Below the pieces are notes generated by a model. It searched no databases. It had not been told where the DNA came from and was given only the letters and a program-made list of their open reading frames with translations. Both the position numbers and the translations under genes were made by a program. Below are positions 42,721 through 48,435 of a stretch of 49,439 nt of DNA, piece by piece. This DNA comes from a virus: positions 1-49,439 of IMG/VR virus record IMGVR_UViG_3300017530_000010. One strand, given 5' to 3'. The stretch's first letter is position 1; each line of letters begins with the position of its first letter.

Positions 42721-42907
42721 TCAAATGGACTTAGAGAAAAATTTAATCAAAAGAGGTTTTGAGGTGTGGTATAACCATCACTTTGGGGAAATAGATACTG
42801 GTGAAACTAGCAGACTTGCTATAAAACATATGTGTAGGTTATCATGGTCTGCCGGACAAATGAGAAAACACTTCCTTAAGGAAAAGCAGGATGTCGCTAA
42901 CAATTAG
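42704..42907 (+). CDS. Small hypothetical protein
   Basis: 67 residues from ATG 42704; ATG 42710 or 42725 are alternatives. It overlaps both neighbours. A Trp/His-rich opening (FEVWYNHHFGEIDTG) is followed by helical RLSWSAGQMRKHFLKEKQD. No family recognised. Confidence 0.45.
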   Translation: MVMELNQMDLEKNLIKRGFEVWYNHHFGEIDTGETSRLAIKHMCRLSWSAGQMRKHFLKEKQDVANN

Positions 42908-43112
42908 ATGTCCAGATTGCGGATATACAGCCTTTGATGTTGTCTTGAGCCCTGCTGGTAAACCATTCTACCATTATCAGAGTATTCAGAATCTGGAGAA
43001 TGACTTTAGCATAGAGAATCAACTTGAGTTGTTCGATGTCTTAGGGTCCGACGAAGGGAATGTATTTTGTCCTGAATGTGCTAACGAATTTAAGGTTGAG
43101 GAGAATCTATAA
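42891..43112 (+). CDS. Zinc-ribbon miniprotein
   Basis: 73 residues. An opening CPDCG and a closing CPECA make a four-Cys zinc ribbon spanning the molecule, with about 55 residues between the pairs. The middle is acidic (NDFSIENQLELFDVLGSDE). The start overlaps the previous gene by 17 bases, and the stop abuts the next ATG (TAATG). Such phage miniproteins may bind nucleic acid or recruit enzymes. No function can be named. Confidence 0.6.
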   Translation: MSLTIRCPDCGYTAFDVVLSPAGKPFYHYQSIQNLENDFSIENQLELFDVLGSDEGNVFCPECANEFKVEENL

Positions 43113-43342
43113 TGACAAGAGTATTAGACGACGGATGGTACATTAGTGGGGAGCACGCTCGTCGTGCAATTGGTTATTTAACTACTAGTGTTAAAGAGTT
43201 AAATAAGGTTGATGTACCTAATTTGGCTTTAAAATGGGGAGAGGCTTTAGAGAAGACTTTAGATGACAATGAAGCTTCTCCAGTTAATTCATACGTTATT
43301 AAGAAAGGTTTACAAAACTATGAGATACTCGGCATGAAATAA
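43112..43342 (+). CDS. Small hypothetical protein, possibly interrupted at its 3' end
   Basis: 76 residues as read, ending ...GMK at TAA 43340-43342. The -1 frame after the last Met continues open from 43324 to 43422 with sensible coding content (see next entry). An extra A in the AAA at 43337-43339 would join the two. N-terminus is well placed (TAATG overlap). Unknown family; helical with SVKELNKVDVPNLALKWGEAL. Confidence 0.5.
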   Translation: MTRVLDDGWYISGEHARRAIGYLTTSVKELNKVDVPNLALKWGEALEKTLDDNEASPVNSYVIKKGLQNYEILGMK

Positions 43343-43422
43343 CTGAATATCATTCTCACGATTATTGGCGTCCAGAGTACAATGAGGAATTCTGGTGCCC
43401 TAGATGCGATAAAACATTATGA
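43324..43422 (+). pseudogene. Downstream coding segment with a Cys pair, in the -1 frame
   Basis: Frame open from 43324 to TGA 43420-43422. The part from 43340 reads TEYHSHDYWRPEYNEE, then FWCPRCDKTL. It has no ATG of its own, but adding one A to the AAA at 43337-43339 would give MKITEY... either as its own start or as an extension of 43112-43342. Ends overlapping the next start by ATGA. The Cys-x-x-Cys resembles half of a zinc ribbon like its neighbours, so it is probably a real gene or gene end. Confidence 0.45.
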
Positions 43423-43649
43423 CAAAGATAATTAACATACCGAGAACAACAGAACAGCTACGACAAGAAGGCTGTTGGTGGTTAGAAAATGGAGATGGCA
43501 GAGACATACTGATTATGCGGTGCCCTGAATGCAGCCAAGTCGTGTATTTAGGCCATCATACAGTGAACTCAGATGGATTGGTTGGGCTTGCAGTCACCTG
43601 CACAAAGTGTGATCTGCACGAATTTGTACGTTTACTAGAGTGGCTTTAA
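43419..43649 (+). CDS. Zinc-ribbon miniprotein
   Basis: 76 residues. Two Cys pairs, MRCPECSQVV (Cys-x-x-Cys) and TCTKCDLH, with about 25 residues between them form a zinc ribbon. Opening RTTEQLRQEGCWWLENGDG is helical. Overlaps the previous segment by ATGA. Third zinc-ribbon protein in a row, so a small family in this stretch. Confidence 0.6.
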   Translation: MTKIINIPRTTEQLRQEGCWWLENGDGRDILIMRCPECSQVVYLGHHTVNSDGLVGLAVTCTKCDLHEFVRLLEWL

Positions 43650-43658
43650 TTTACTAGC

Positions 43659-43742
43659 AAATCGGGGTTAGGTTGTTCCTAGCATGCCGACTTTACCATC
43701 ACTGCATGGCGATGACTTCGGTAGAGTCGGCACCCGATTTTT
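43659..43742 (+). ncRNA. Structured RNA, similar layout to the tandem pair
   Basis: P1 AAATCGGG (43659-43666) pairs perfectly with CCCGATTT (43733-43740). A small stem TAGG/CCTA (43669-43672 with 43678-43681) follows, then a long hairpin starting TGCCGACT/AGTCGGCA (43685-43692 with 43725-43732) that continues as TACC/GGTA and CATC/GATG. A T-tract follows P1 (43738-43742). The order closing stem, small hairpin, long hairpin, T-tract is that of the units at 37481 and 37596, but sequence similarity is slight. A purely intrinsic terminator is an alternative, yet the fold is elaborate. Confidence 0.65.
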
Positions 43743-43757
43743 AGATAAGGACTAAAA

Positions 43758-44021
43758 ATGGCGCAATTGCATGAAATTAAATCGATGCTCATATGGTTTC
43801 ATAATGAAATGTTTGCAAAACTTGAAGAAAACATAGAAAAGACACATTGGAACACATCAAATATCCGCACGCTTATTTTTAACTTAAATTGTGAGTTTAA
43901 TGAACTCTCTTTAGCTATCTCGTCAAGGAATAAAGATGGGGCTATTAAAGAATGTGCTGATATCGCCAATTTTGCTATGATGATTGCCGATAAGTTAAAA
44001 AATCAAGGGTTTGACAAATGA
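43758..44021 (+). CDS. MazG-like NTP pyrophosphohydrolase (short)
   Basis: 87 residues. The all-alpha MazG signature ExxE...ExxD appears as CEFNEL (Glu-x-x-Glu) and KECADIANF (Glu-x-x-Asp), about 20 residues apart, in helical context. MazG family enzymes hydrolyse nucleoside triphosphates to monophosphates and are common in phages, where they act on dNTP pools or alarmones. The protein is at the short end of the family. It starts shortly after the structured RNA. The stop overlaps the next ORF start (ATGA, 44018-44021). Confidence 0.55.
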   Translation: MAQLHEIKSMLIWFHNEMFAKLEENIEKTHWNTSNIRTLIFNLNCEFNELSLAISSRNKDGAIKECADIANFAMMIADKLKNQGFDK

Positions 44022-44113
44022 CAATCGAAGACAATATTAAAGCCGGAAAAGCAGCCCTTACCGTGTACAAGAAAGGTGAGAAGAATGTTAATTTTAACAA
44101 GAGAGATAGGTGA
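44018..44113 (+). CDS. Very small hypothetical protein
   Basis: A 31-residue frame from ATG 44018 (overlapping the preceding TGA) to TGA 44111-44113: MTIEDNIKAGKAALTVY, then a Lys/Asn/Arg-rich end. It overlaps the start of csrA. Probably a translated peptide or upstream coupling frame for csrA; no function is known. Confidence 0.4.
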   Translation: MTIEDNIKAGKAALTVYKKGEKNVNFNKRDR

Positions 44114-44288
44114 AATTATCATGATTAGGGACAATATACAGATTAAGGTGGCCAAAATCGACAGAGGGCGAGTCTACCTAAGTATAACTGCCCCCAGGGA
44201 AATAGACATAGACAGAAAAGAGATACATGACAGAAAAGAGATGCATAAAGACAAGCCATCCAAGAGGACAGAGAGCAATGCCAAATAG
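44085..44288 (+). CDS. csrA: CsrA-like translational regulator
   Basis: 67 residues from ATG 44085; AAAGGTGAG upstream (44072-44080) is a good Shine-Dalgarno, and starting at GTG 44076 would add three. The sequence MLILTREIGEIIMI opens exactly as CsrA does (MLILTR-xGE-x-xMI). VAKIDRGRVYLSITAPREID matches the strand with the conserved AP-x-E, and the C-terminal IHDRKE helix follows, with an extra basic tail. CsrA dimers bind GGA motifs in mRNA leaders. A phage-borne copy may retune host or phage translation and could bind structured RNAs in this genome; the last is speculation. Confidence 0.88.
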   Translation: MLILTREIGEIIMIRDNIQIKVAKIDRGRVYLSITAPREIDIDRKEIHDRKEMHKDKPSKRTESNAK

Positions 44289-44505
44289 GATAGAGGTTGT
44301 CTCTATAGACGAGAGACAGGCAGTCGTTACTCTATCTTATAGAGGTAGGGACGAAGTAGAGCTATACCTTAAGGTGACCGATCAGGGCCTTCACATAGAC
44401 CCTATTACCGGGTACATGTGTTGTGTACGATATAGCTCTAGACACAATGGTCTAAGAATTTTCCCTTATACAAAACCTTTCAAAGAGGCGCATCTGGATG
44501 ACTAG
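44278..44505 (+). CDS. Small hypothetical protein
   Basis: 75 residues from ATG 44278 (MPNRIEVVSIDERQAVVTLS), which overlaps the end of csrA by 11 bases; an upstream in-frame start at 44227 is less likely. It is rich in beta strands (VTLSYRGRDEVELYLKVTDQG) and resembles a small OB- or SH3-like barrel. Overlaps the next start (44498). Unrecognised. Confidence 0.55.
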   Translation: MPNRIEVVSIDERQAVVTLSYRGRDEVELYLKVTDQGLHIDPITGYMCCVRYSSRHNGLRIFPYTKPFKEAHLDD

Positions 44506-44737
44506 TCAAATAATTAAAAGACTACGCGGATTTGACGTCGACCTTGATTTATGTAATGAGGCAGCCGACGAAATAGAAAGGCTAGAAGGAATTGCCACCG
44601 AACAGTGTAAGTTAATAGATGACATATTTTGTATGCTTCTCAAGTACACAGGACAAGATAATGTGTCCGACGAGAATGTGCCTGACAAAAGCTTATCGGA
44701 CCCTGGGTCCGACGAATGGATTAACGAAACTTTTTAA
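44498..44737 (+). CDS. Small acidic hypothetical protein
   Basis: 79 residues from ATG 44498, overlapping the previous gene by 8 bases. A helical first half (LCNEAADEIERLEGIATEQ) and an acidic end (DENVPDKSLSDPGSDEW) contain no motif. Its 3' half carries two of the GTCCGACG repeats (44665-44672 and 44707-44714), in different reading frames, so the DNA motif rather than the protein may be under selection. Unrecognised. Confidence 0.5.
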   Translation: MTSQIIKRLRGFDVDLDLCNEAADEIERLEGIATEQCKLIDDIFCMLLKYTGQDNVSDENVPDKSLSDPGSDEWINETF

Positions 44738-44773
44738 TTTGGTCCGACGGTTTTTAAAACAATTGGTCCGACG
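44665..44773. repeat. Four iteron-like GTCCGACG motifs
   Basis: GTCCGACG occurs at 44665-44672, 44707-44714, 44742-44749 and 44766-44773, with spacing 42, 35 and 24 bases, all in the same orientation. Flanking sequence often adds GG before and A after. Two lie at the 3' end of the preceding gene and two in the gap. Clustered direct 8-mers near hairpins fit a replication-initiator or repressor binding array. A copy also occurs at 43048 and one at 38594. Confidence 0.6.
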
Positions 44774-44870
44774 AAAATGGAAAATGGATACCCCCTAAAC
44801 GGGGGCCCCGCTAATGGGGTAGGCCCTTACCCCCTAGACTGGGGTCCCTCTAATAGGGGTCCCTCTAATT

Positions 44871-44916
44871 GGGTAAGTGTTTACCCCCTAATAGTGCCCC
44901 CTCTAATGGGGTAAAC
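44871..44916 (+). promoter_or_regulatory. Mutually exclusive hairpins (attenuator or origin-like)
   Basis: GGGTAA (44871-44876) pairs with TTACCC (44881-44886). The same TTACCC is part of GTTTACCCC (44879-44887), which pairs perfectly with GGGGTAAAC (44908-44916). Only one can form, as in anti-terminator/terminator pairs. Several further C4/G4 hairpins lie just upstream. No T-tract directly follows the second stem, so classic attenuation is not certain. Confidence 0.5.
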
Positions 44917-45019
44917 AGCGGTTGGTAAAAATGCCGACTTGTGACATTTAAATGGTAATACATATTGTGATGCTTTGGTATGATAGTTGCTATTACGGAT
45001 TTTTTCCGAATTTTTCGGG

Positions 45020-45047
45020 TTGCCGGACACTTGGTATCGCATACAAT
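45020..45047 (+). promoter_or_regulatory. Promoter (type shared with 29842-29869)
   Basis: TTGCCG, 16-bp spacer, then TACAAT at 45042-45047. It matches the promoter at 29842-29869 across the -35 end, GGACACTTGG and TCGC elements, differing mainly in the middle of the spacer. It lies 54 bp before the RuvB-like ATG at 45101. Confidence 0.65.
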
Positions 45048-45100
45048 CCACCACACAACGGTACATAACCGCACATACATACACACGCATACAAGATACA

Positions 45101-46111
45101 ATGCCATATTCGAAGATAATCGGCAATGGCCGAGCCAAGCGTAAGATGCTTCGGTGTCGCCACCAATTTCTAACCTCGGACGTTAAACCGAATATCGCTT
45201 TGATCGGGCCCGCGTCTTGTGGCAAGACCCTTTTTGCACGGGTGTACGCCAAGTCGCTCTCGGTACCATTTATTGAAGTACAGCCCCACGCCATCAAAGA
45301 CATGTGCGGGATGTACAACGTTATTACAACAATCATGGGTAGGTCGTCACATGTGGCTCCTTGCGTCATCTTTGTTGATGAAGTTCATAATCTCAACAAG
45401 CACACCGAGCAGGCGCTCCTGAAAGCCGTCGAAAAGTCAGACTGTATACTAGAGACTGAAGACGGTCTCACGCTGAAGACCAAGAACGTGTCCTGGGTAA
45501 TTGCCACTACCGAATGGGGCAATCTTTTCGGACCATTTAAGACGCGGTTTCGCAAGGTGTCCTTGCGTCTCTACACCAAGCAGGAAATAGCTCAGATGGT
45601 CAAGCTATCGTTTCCCGGGTTTAGCGAGTCTGCTTGCTTGCTGGTCGCCAAATACTCAGCCATCCCTCGCGAGGCGCTAAGCTTTGCAAGAGAGGTGTTG
45701 ACCGGTTGGGACATGCAAGGCCGCCAAGGGTGTATTGAGCAGCTTATGATTGACATTGCGGATGACTCTCGGATAGATAAATGGGGGATGACCTTCCACC
45801 GCAGGTCGGTGCTTACGGAGCTAGGGCAAGGACCAATTGCACGAACCAGGTTAGCTGGTGTAGTCCAGGTAGGTACCAAGGAACTAGACAACGACATAAT
45901 GCCCCCTCTGCTCCACAAGATGGACGATTGCCCAATACCCTTGGTAGGCGTTTGCAGCAAGGGGTACCACATAACCAGCGCCGGACTAGTTGCTCTAATC
46001 CTAAGAGGCATTATCCATAGGGGACACCATGCCATACCTCAAAGCCTTTGGTGTCGATACCCTGAATTGTTTGAGGACAACGTGATTACCCAAGAACAAG
46101 AGGTTGCATGA
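45101..46111 (+). CDS. RuvB-like AAA+ ATPase
   Basis: 336 residues from ATG 45101; the frame is open upstream, but that part is the promoter region. Walker A GPASCGKT (36-43), Walker B FVDEVHNL (91-98), sensor 1 ATTEW (135-139) and arginine finger region FKTRFRKV (146-153) match RuvB, the Holliday-junction branch-migration motor. The C-terminal 100 residues resemble its winged-helix domain. No RuvA or resolvase is nearby. The gene looks richer in G+C codons than its neighbours, suggesting later acquisition. Its stop overlaps the next start (ATGA). Confidence 0.8.
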   Translation: MPYSKIIGNGRAKRKMLRCRHQFLTSDVKPNIALIGPASCGKTLFARVYAKSLSVPFIEVQPHAIKDMCGMYNVITTIMGRSSHVAPCVIFVDEVHNLNKHTEQALLKAVEKSDCILETEDGLTLKTKNVSWVIATTEWGNLFGPFKTRFRKVSLRLYTKQEIAQMVKLSFPGFSESACLLVAKYSAIPREALSFAREVLTGWDMQGRQGCIEQLMIDIADDSRIDKWGMTFHRRSVLTELGQGPIARTRLAGVVQVGTKELDNDIMPPLLHKMDDCPIPLVGVCSKGYHITSAGLVALILRGIIHRGHHAIPQSLWCRYPELFEDNVITQEQEVA

Positions 46112-46299
46112 TGTTTGACAAGAACGGTAAGGAAATAGTGCTGCAAGATTACAATGCTAACGAAACAGTGTGTGTACAGATAGGTACACTCGGTCGTAAG
46201 TTATGGGTATGTATTGACGGTGTATGCGTGTTACGGATAAAGTCGCCTGATATTACCTTAAATGATTTCAGAATAATTGAAGAGGATATGGCACAATAG
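46108..46299 (+). CDS. Small hypothetical protein
   Basis: 63 residues from ATG 46108 (ATGA overlap with the RuvB-like stop). Beta-rich with two Cys (ETVCVQIGTLGRKLWVCIDG), then VCVLRIKSPDITLND. No family recognised; coupling implies co-expression with the ATPase. Confidence 0.5.
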   Translation: MMFDKNGKEIVLQDYNANETVCVQIGTLGRKLWVCIDGVCVLRIKSPDITLNDFRIIEEDMAQ

Positions 46300-46310
46300 T
46301 CGCAAGCAGT

Positions 46311-46442
46311 AATACTTACCCCTACTTATGGGTGTTCGGTTACCCCCTACTTGCCGACTTTTGGTTTTTGGATGAATCATACCACCTACGCACGAAACGT
46401 CTTAGGGGGTCGATTCGGGCGTCTAACAAGGGGGTAAGTATT
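46311..46442 (+). ncRNA. Nested long-range fold (structured RNA or cruciform)
   Basis: AATACTTACCCC (46311-46322) is the exact reverse complement of GGGGTAAGTATT (46431-46442): a 12-bp outer stem around a 108-base interior. Nested inside, ACCCCCTA (46342-46349) pairs perfectly with TAGGGGGT (46403-46410). No reading frame fills the region. It ends before the AC-rich leader of the next gene. It could be a transcribed structured RNA or DNA cruciform at a replication or packaging locus. Confidence 0.6.
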
Positions 46443-46473
46443 TTGGTAAATCTTTGGGTTGCCCTGTTGACAA

Positions 46474-46497
46474 TACATTTCGTCCGTACATAGTTTA
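46474..46497 (+). promoter_or_regulatory. Possible sigma-70-type promoter
   Basis: A TTGACA at the start of this interval lies about 18 bp before TAGTTT, just ahead of the AACAC repeat leader. The -35 is consensus and the -10 is poor. It would produce a transcript beginning in the 5-bp repeats before 46588. Confidence 0.4.
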
Positions 46498-46500
46498 GAT

Positions 46501-46576
46501 ACACAACACAACACAACACAACACAACACAACACAACACAACACAACACAACACAACACAACACAACACAACACAA
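46501..46576. repeat. Pentanucleotide tandem repeat leader 1
   Basis: About 15 units of AACAC (the array is ACACAACACA repeated). It is strictly A/C, with no G or T, directly upstream of a Shine-Dalgarno-like AAAGGA and the ATG at 46588. The same repeat recurs before 46838. It may keep the leader RNA single-stranded. Confidence 0.95.
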
Positions 46577-46587
46577 AGGAACAAGAC

Positions 46588-46788
46588 ATGTCACCTAAAA
46601 ACATAATGAAGACCCTGAGCCAAGAGGACCTCTTGGAAGTGACTAGATTGCAGAGGTATTGTCGACGAACTATTTCGAGTGCGAAATGGTCAAAAAGTCA
46701 AAAAGACTTCAGCAAGAATTATCGTCGATGCGTAGCTAGTCATGTCCGTAGAGACCTTCAAAAGGTCCGTGAAATTATCGGTGTTTAG
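46588..46788 (+). CDS. Small basic hypothetical protein
   Basis: 66 residues with AAAGGA before ATG 46588, after the AC-repeat leader. Arg/Lys-rich and helical (LLEVTRLQRYCRRTISSAKWS, then YRRCVASHVRRDLQKVRE). Possibly nucleic-acid binding. No motif. Co-translated with nothing; the next gene has its own repeat leader. Confidence 0.55.
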   Translation: MSPKNIMKTLSQEDLLEVTRLQRYCRRTISSAKWSKSQKDFSKNYRRCVASHVRRDLQKVREIIGV

Positions 46789-46792
46789 CAGA

Positions 46793-46825
46793 CAACACAA
46801 CACAACACAACACAACACAACACAA
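46793..46825. repeat. Pentanucleotide tandem repeat leader 2
   Basis: About six units of AACAC, followed by the same AAAGGAACAA spacer as in leader 1. So the leader element was duplicated between the two small genes. Located right after the stop of 46588-46788. Confidence 0.9.
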
Positions 46826-46837
46826 AGGAACAATAGC

Positions 46838-47053
46838 ATGGATACCTTCATCGGAAACACCTACGTCGTTCTGATTGATGACGGGACCTTGGACACTGTA
46901 CTCTCCGTCGATGGTCAAGAACTACGCTTTGGGCAAGACGCATGTGCTCGCAATCCAGACGGGTCAATACCACAAGTAGAATTCAACGAACTGGCGGAAA
47001 TGGCTGTTGAAATCATCGAAACACAAGAACTCGCTGTACTGGGAAGGGTGTAA
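46838..47053 (+). CDS. Small hypothetical protein
   Basis: 71 residues from ATG 46838, placed downstream of leader 2 with AAAGGA; the frame is also open upstream into the repeats, which I exclude. Acidic, beta-rich (TYVVLIDDGTLDTVLSVDGQ), ending NELAEMAVEIIETQELAVL. Unrecognised. Confidence 0.55.
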   Translation: MDTFIGNTYVVLIDDGTLDTVLSVDGQELRFGQDACARNPDGSIPQVEFNELAEMAVEIIETQELAVLGRV

Positions 47054-47057
47054 CGAC

Positions 47058-47450
47058 ATGATTATTAAACGCAAAAGCTTACCTCCACACATTGCGGAGG
47101 CCCTCGGAATTATTAAACGCAAAAGCTTACCTCCACACATTGCGGAGGCCCTCGGACGCAAGAAGAACGTAATTGTTACAATAACGGAAGGCCCTATTGA
47201 GACGTTTGGCACATGGTGGGACGGAGGTAGTCGATCGACGTACCACGCCATGAACCTAAACACTGGTTTTTTAGGGGGACCAGACTACATGGATGAAGTA
47301 CGTAAATTGAATTTCGGACATGAGGTGCGAAAAGCTATCGTGTCACCAGGTACTGCAATTGTGGTACTAGGTATTTCTAGCGGCAAGACATCTACTCCGC
47401 GCCTTTACGTGCACCCTAAAGACCGTGGTCTAGTGGGAGGGGGTGCTTAA
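47058..47450 (+). CDS. Hypothetical protein with perfect internal duplication
   Basis: 130 residues from ATG 47058. Residues 2-17 and 18-33 are identical (IIKRKSLPPHIAEALG twice), from a perfect 48-bp tandem duplication. The rest is a Gly-rich beta protein (VIVTITEGPIETFGTWWDGG). The duplication keeps frame. It shares its last base with the next ATG. Function unknown. Confidence 0.55.
   Translation: MIIKRKSLPPHIAEALGIIKRKSLPPHIAEALGRKKNVIVTITEGPIETFGTWWDGGSRSTYHAMNLNTGFLGGPDYMDEVRKLNFGHEVRKAIVSPGTAIVVLGISSGKTSTPRLYVHPKDRGLVGGGA
47061..47156. repeat. Perfect 48-bp tandem duplication
   Basis: Positions 47061-47108 and 47109-47156 are identical over 48 bp, with no substitution, so the event is recent. 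It lies at the 5' end of 47058-47450 and encodes a 16-residue repeat. Assembly artefact is possible. Confidence 0.95.
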
Positions 47451-47614
47451 TGTACTGGAGCCACCCATACGAACCGATTGAGACCCTACACGAATACACG
47501 GAACGGGAAGCAGAGGACGAACGTAGGGCTATTCGAATCGAGCAAATAACAGAACAGAGCATCGTTGATCCAGCAGAGGATAAAGAAAACAAAGGGGACA
47601 CATCATGCACGTAG
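47450..47614 (+). CDS. Small acidic hypothetical protein
   Basis: 54 residues from ATG 47450 (overlapping the preceding TAA) to TAG 47612-47614. Charged and helical (EYTEREAEDERRAIRIEQIT). Its end overlaps the next start at 47605 by ten bases. No motif. Confidence 0.5.
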   Translation: MYWSHPYEPIETLHEYTEREAEDERRAIRIEQITEQSIVDPAEDKENKGDTSCT

Positions 47615-47940
47615 AGTTTGTCAACAACAAAGCAGAGGCTACTGAGCAGGGTTACCTAGGCTATGATGATCGTCGATATTTACTGGTGGACCTGGATGAT
47701 GACTCTACAATCAGTGTGAAGCTACCTAATGGGCGCCGTGTGGCCTTTGGGTTTATCATCGACCTAGAAACTAGGTACGCTTGCGTCGATATCATAGACG
47801 ACACTCTTGGCAGGACGGATGAGCTAAAAGTTACCGTCCGGGGTCGTGGACCTACTTACTATGCCTCGAAGGGTGACAAAGTCACTGTATTGTCCGTAAA
47901 CTTGGCCAAGAAAGAGAAGAAGGGGGCAAACAATGATTGA
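47605..47940 (+). CDS. Hypothetical protein
   Basis: 111 residues, beta-rich (YLLVDLDDDSTISVKLPNGR, then VAFGFIIDLETRYACVDI). Ends basic (LAKKEKKGAN). GGGGAC lies 7-12 bases before the ATG (47595-47600). Overlaps the next start by eight bases. Unrecognised. Confidence 0.55.
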   Translation: MHVEFVNNKAEATEQGYLGYDDRRYLLVDLDDDSTISVKLPNGRRVAFGFIIDLETRYACVDIIDDTLGRTDELKVTVRGRGPTYYASKGDKVTVLSVNLAKKEKKGANND

Positions 47941-48049
47941 CGGAACACGAAAACGGCGTTTTTCTCTCGACCCAGCTAAGAGACGATGGTATGCCTATTG
48001 GCGCAGCGTACGGTTTGCTCGTCGATACTCGATTACAACAATCAGATAA
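47933..48049 (+). CDS. Very small basic protein
   Basis: 38 residues from ATG 47933 (overlapping the preceding stop, with GGGGGC upstream). Arg-rich: MIDGTRKRRFSLDPAKRRWY, then YWRSVRFARRYS. Possibly nucleic-acid binding. Short, so only moderately certain. Confidence 0.45.
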   Translation: MIDGTRKRRFSLDPAKRRWYAYWRSVRFARRYSITTIR

Positions 48050-48060
48050 GCGGTGCCACC

Positions 48061-48177
48061 ATGGAACGAAGACACTTCGAGGCTATTGCTAACGCTCTCA
48101 AAGAATCGAAACCTAAGCAAGGAAACCTTAGCATGATACAGTGGAAGAAAGACGTATACGCAATGTCCAAGATTTGA
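48061..48177 (+). CDS. Small phage protein (RHFEAIANALK type)
   Basis: 38 residues from ATG 48061. The pattern RHFEAIANALKESKP, a short loop and WKKDVYAMS resembles a very common small phage protein (xHFxAIAxAL...W...V). An upstream in-frame start at 47986 would run through the previous gene and is rejected. Function unknown in the whole family. Confidence 0.6.
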   Translation: MERRHFEAIANALKESKPKQGNLSMIQWKKDVYAMSKI

Positions 48178-48226
48178 GTCTGCTCGTTTTTTTGCTGCTT
48201 GTGAATATGATAGGACAACATAACAC

Positions 48227-48435
48227 ATGGACACTACAATCACTCATTGCCGATACGCCCCTAGGTGGGACACATTGCAAACCCTTGTATGTGAAGCCAC
48301 CAATGACCCAGAGGGGACTATCATATCTCGTTCAAACGGGGTGACGGTCTAGCTGTTTTACACATTGACCTTCATGTCGTGGCAGTCGGTCAACAAAAAG
48401 AGAAAGAGACTAACCAATGCGAAGACACAAAATAG
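48227..48435 (+). pseudogene. Small gene apparently split by a G-run frameshift
   Basis: ATG 48227 opens MDTTITHCRYAPRWDTLQTL, then VCEATNDPEG, and the frame ends at TAG 48350-48352. One more G in the run 48313-48316 would continue instead with DYHISFKRGDGLAVLHIDLH and VVAVGQQKEKETNQ to TAG 48433-48435, making a coherent 69-residue protein that overlaps the next gene by 19 bases. TAGGA at 48211-48215 may be its Shine-Dalgarno. The frameshifted version looks more natural than either piece alone. Confidence 0.45.

Larger units (their letters stand above)
44738..45100 (+). other. Long intergenic region with hairpins, promoter and possible origin
   Basis: This 363-bp gap contains two iteron copies (44742-44773), a run of C4/G4 hairpins (44790-44916), an AT-rich stretch with ATTTAAATGG (44947-44956) and two overlapping T-loop hairpins (CGGA/TCCG and CCGAA/TTCGG, about 44996-45019). 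A shared-type promoter (45020-45047) and an AC-rich, G-poor leader to the ATG at 45101 follow. No convincing reading frame. Features are those of a replication origin or a highly regulated leader; I cannot tell which. Confidence 0.6.

Noticed and set aside
44987-45100. Upstream extension of the RuvB-like gene to 44987
   Set aside because: It would translate through the promoter and the T-loop hairpins; ATG 45101 gives the standard RuvB start.
46340-46604. Long minus-strand frames with repeated Cys-Val-Val-Leu motifs
   Set aside because: They are translations of the AACAC tandem repeat read backwards, and overlap the non-coding leader.
46742-46837. Upstream extension of the gene at 46838 through the AC repeats
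   Set aside because: It runs through the previous gene and the repeat leader; the ATG after AAAGGA is much better placed.
48141-48344. GTG-initiated frame with a hydrophobic stretch
   Set aside because: It overlaps two better-supported small genes in other frames and its hydrophobic run comes from a T-rich spacer.
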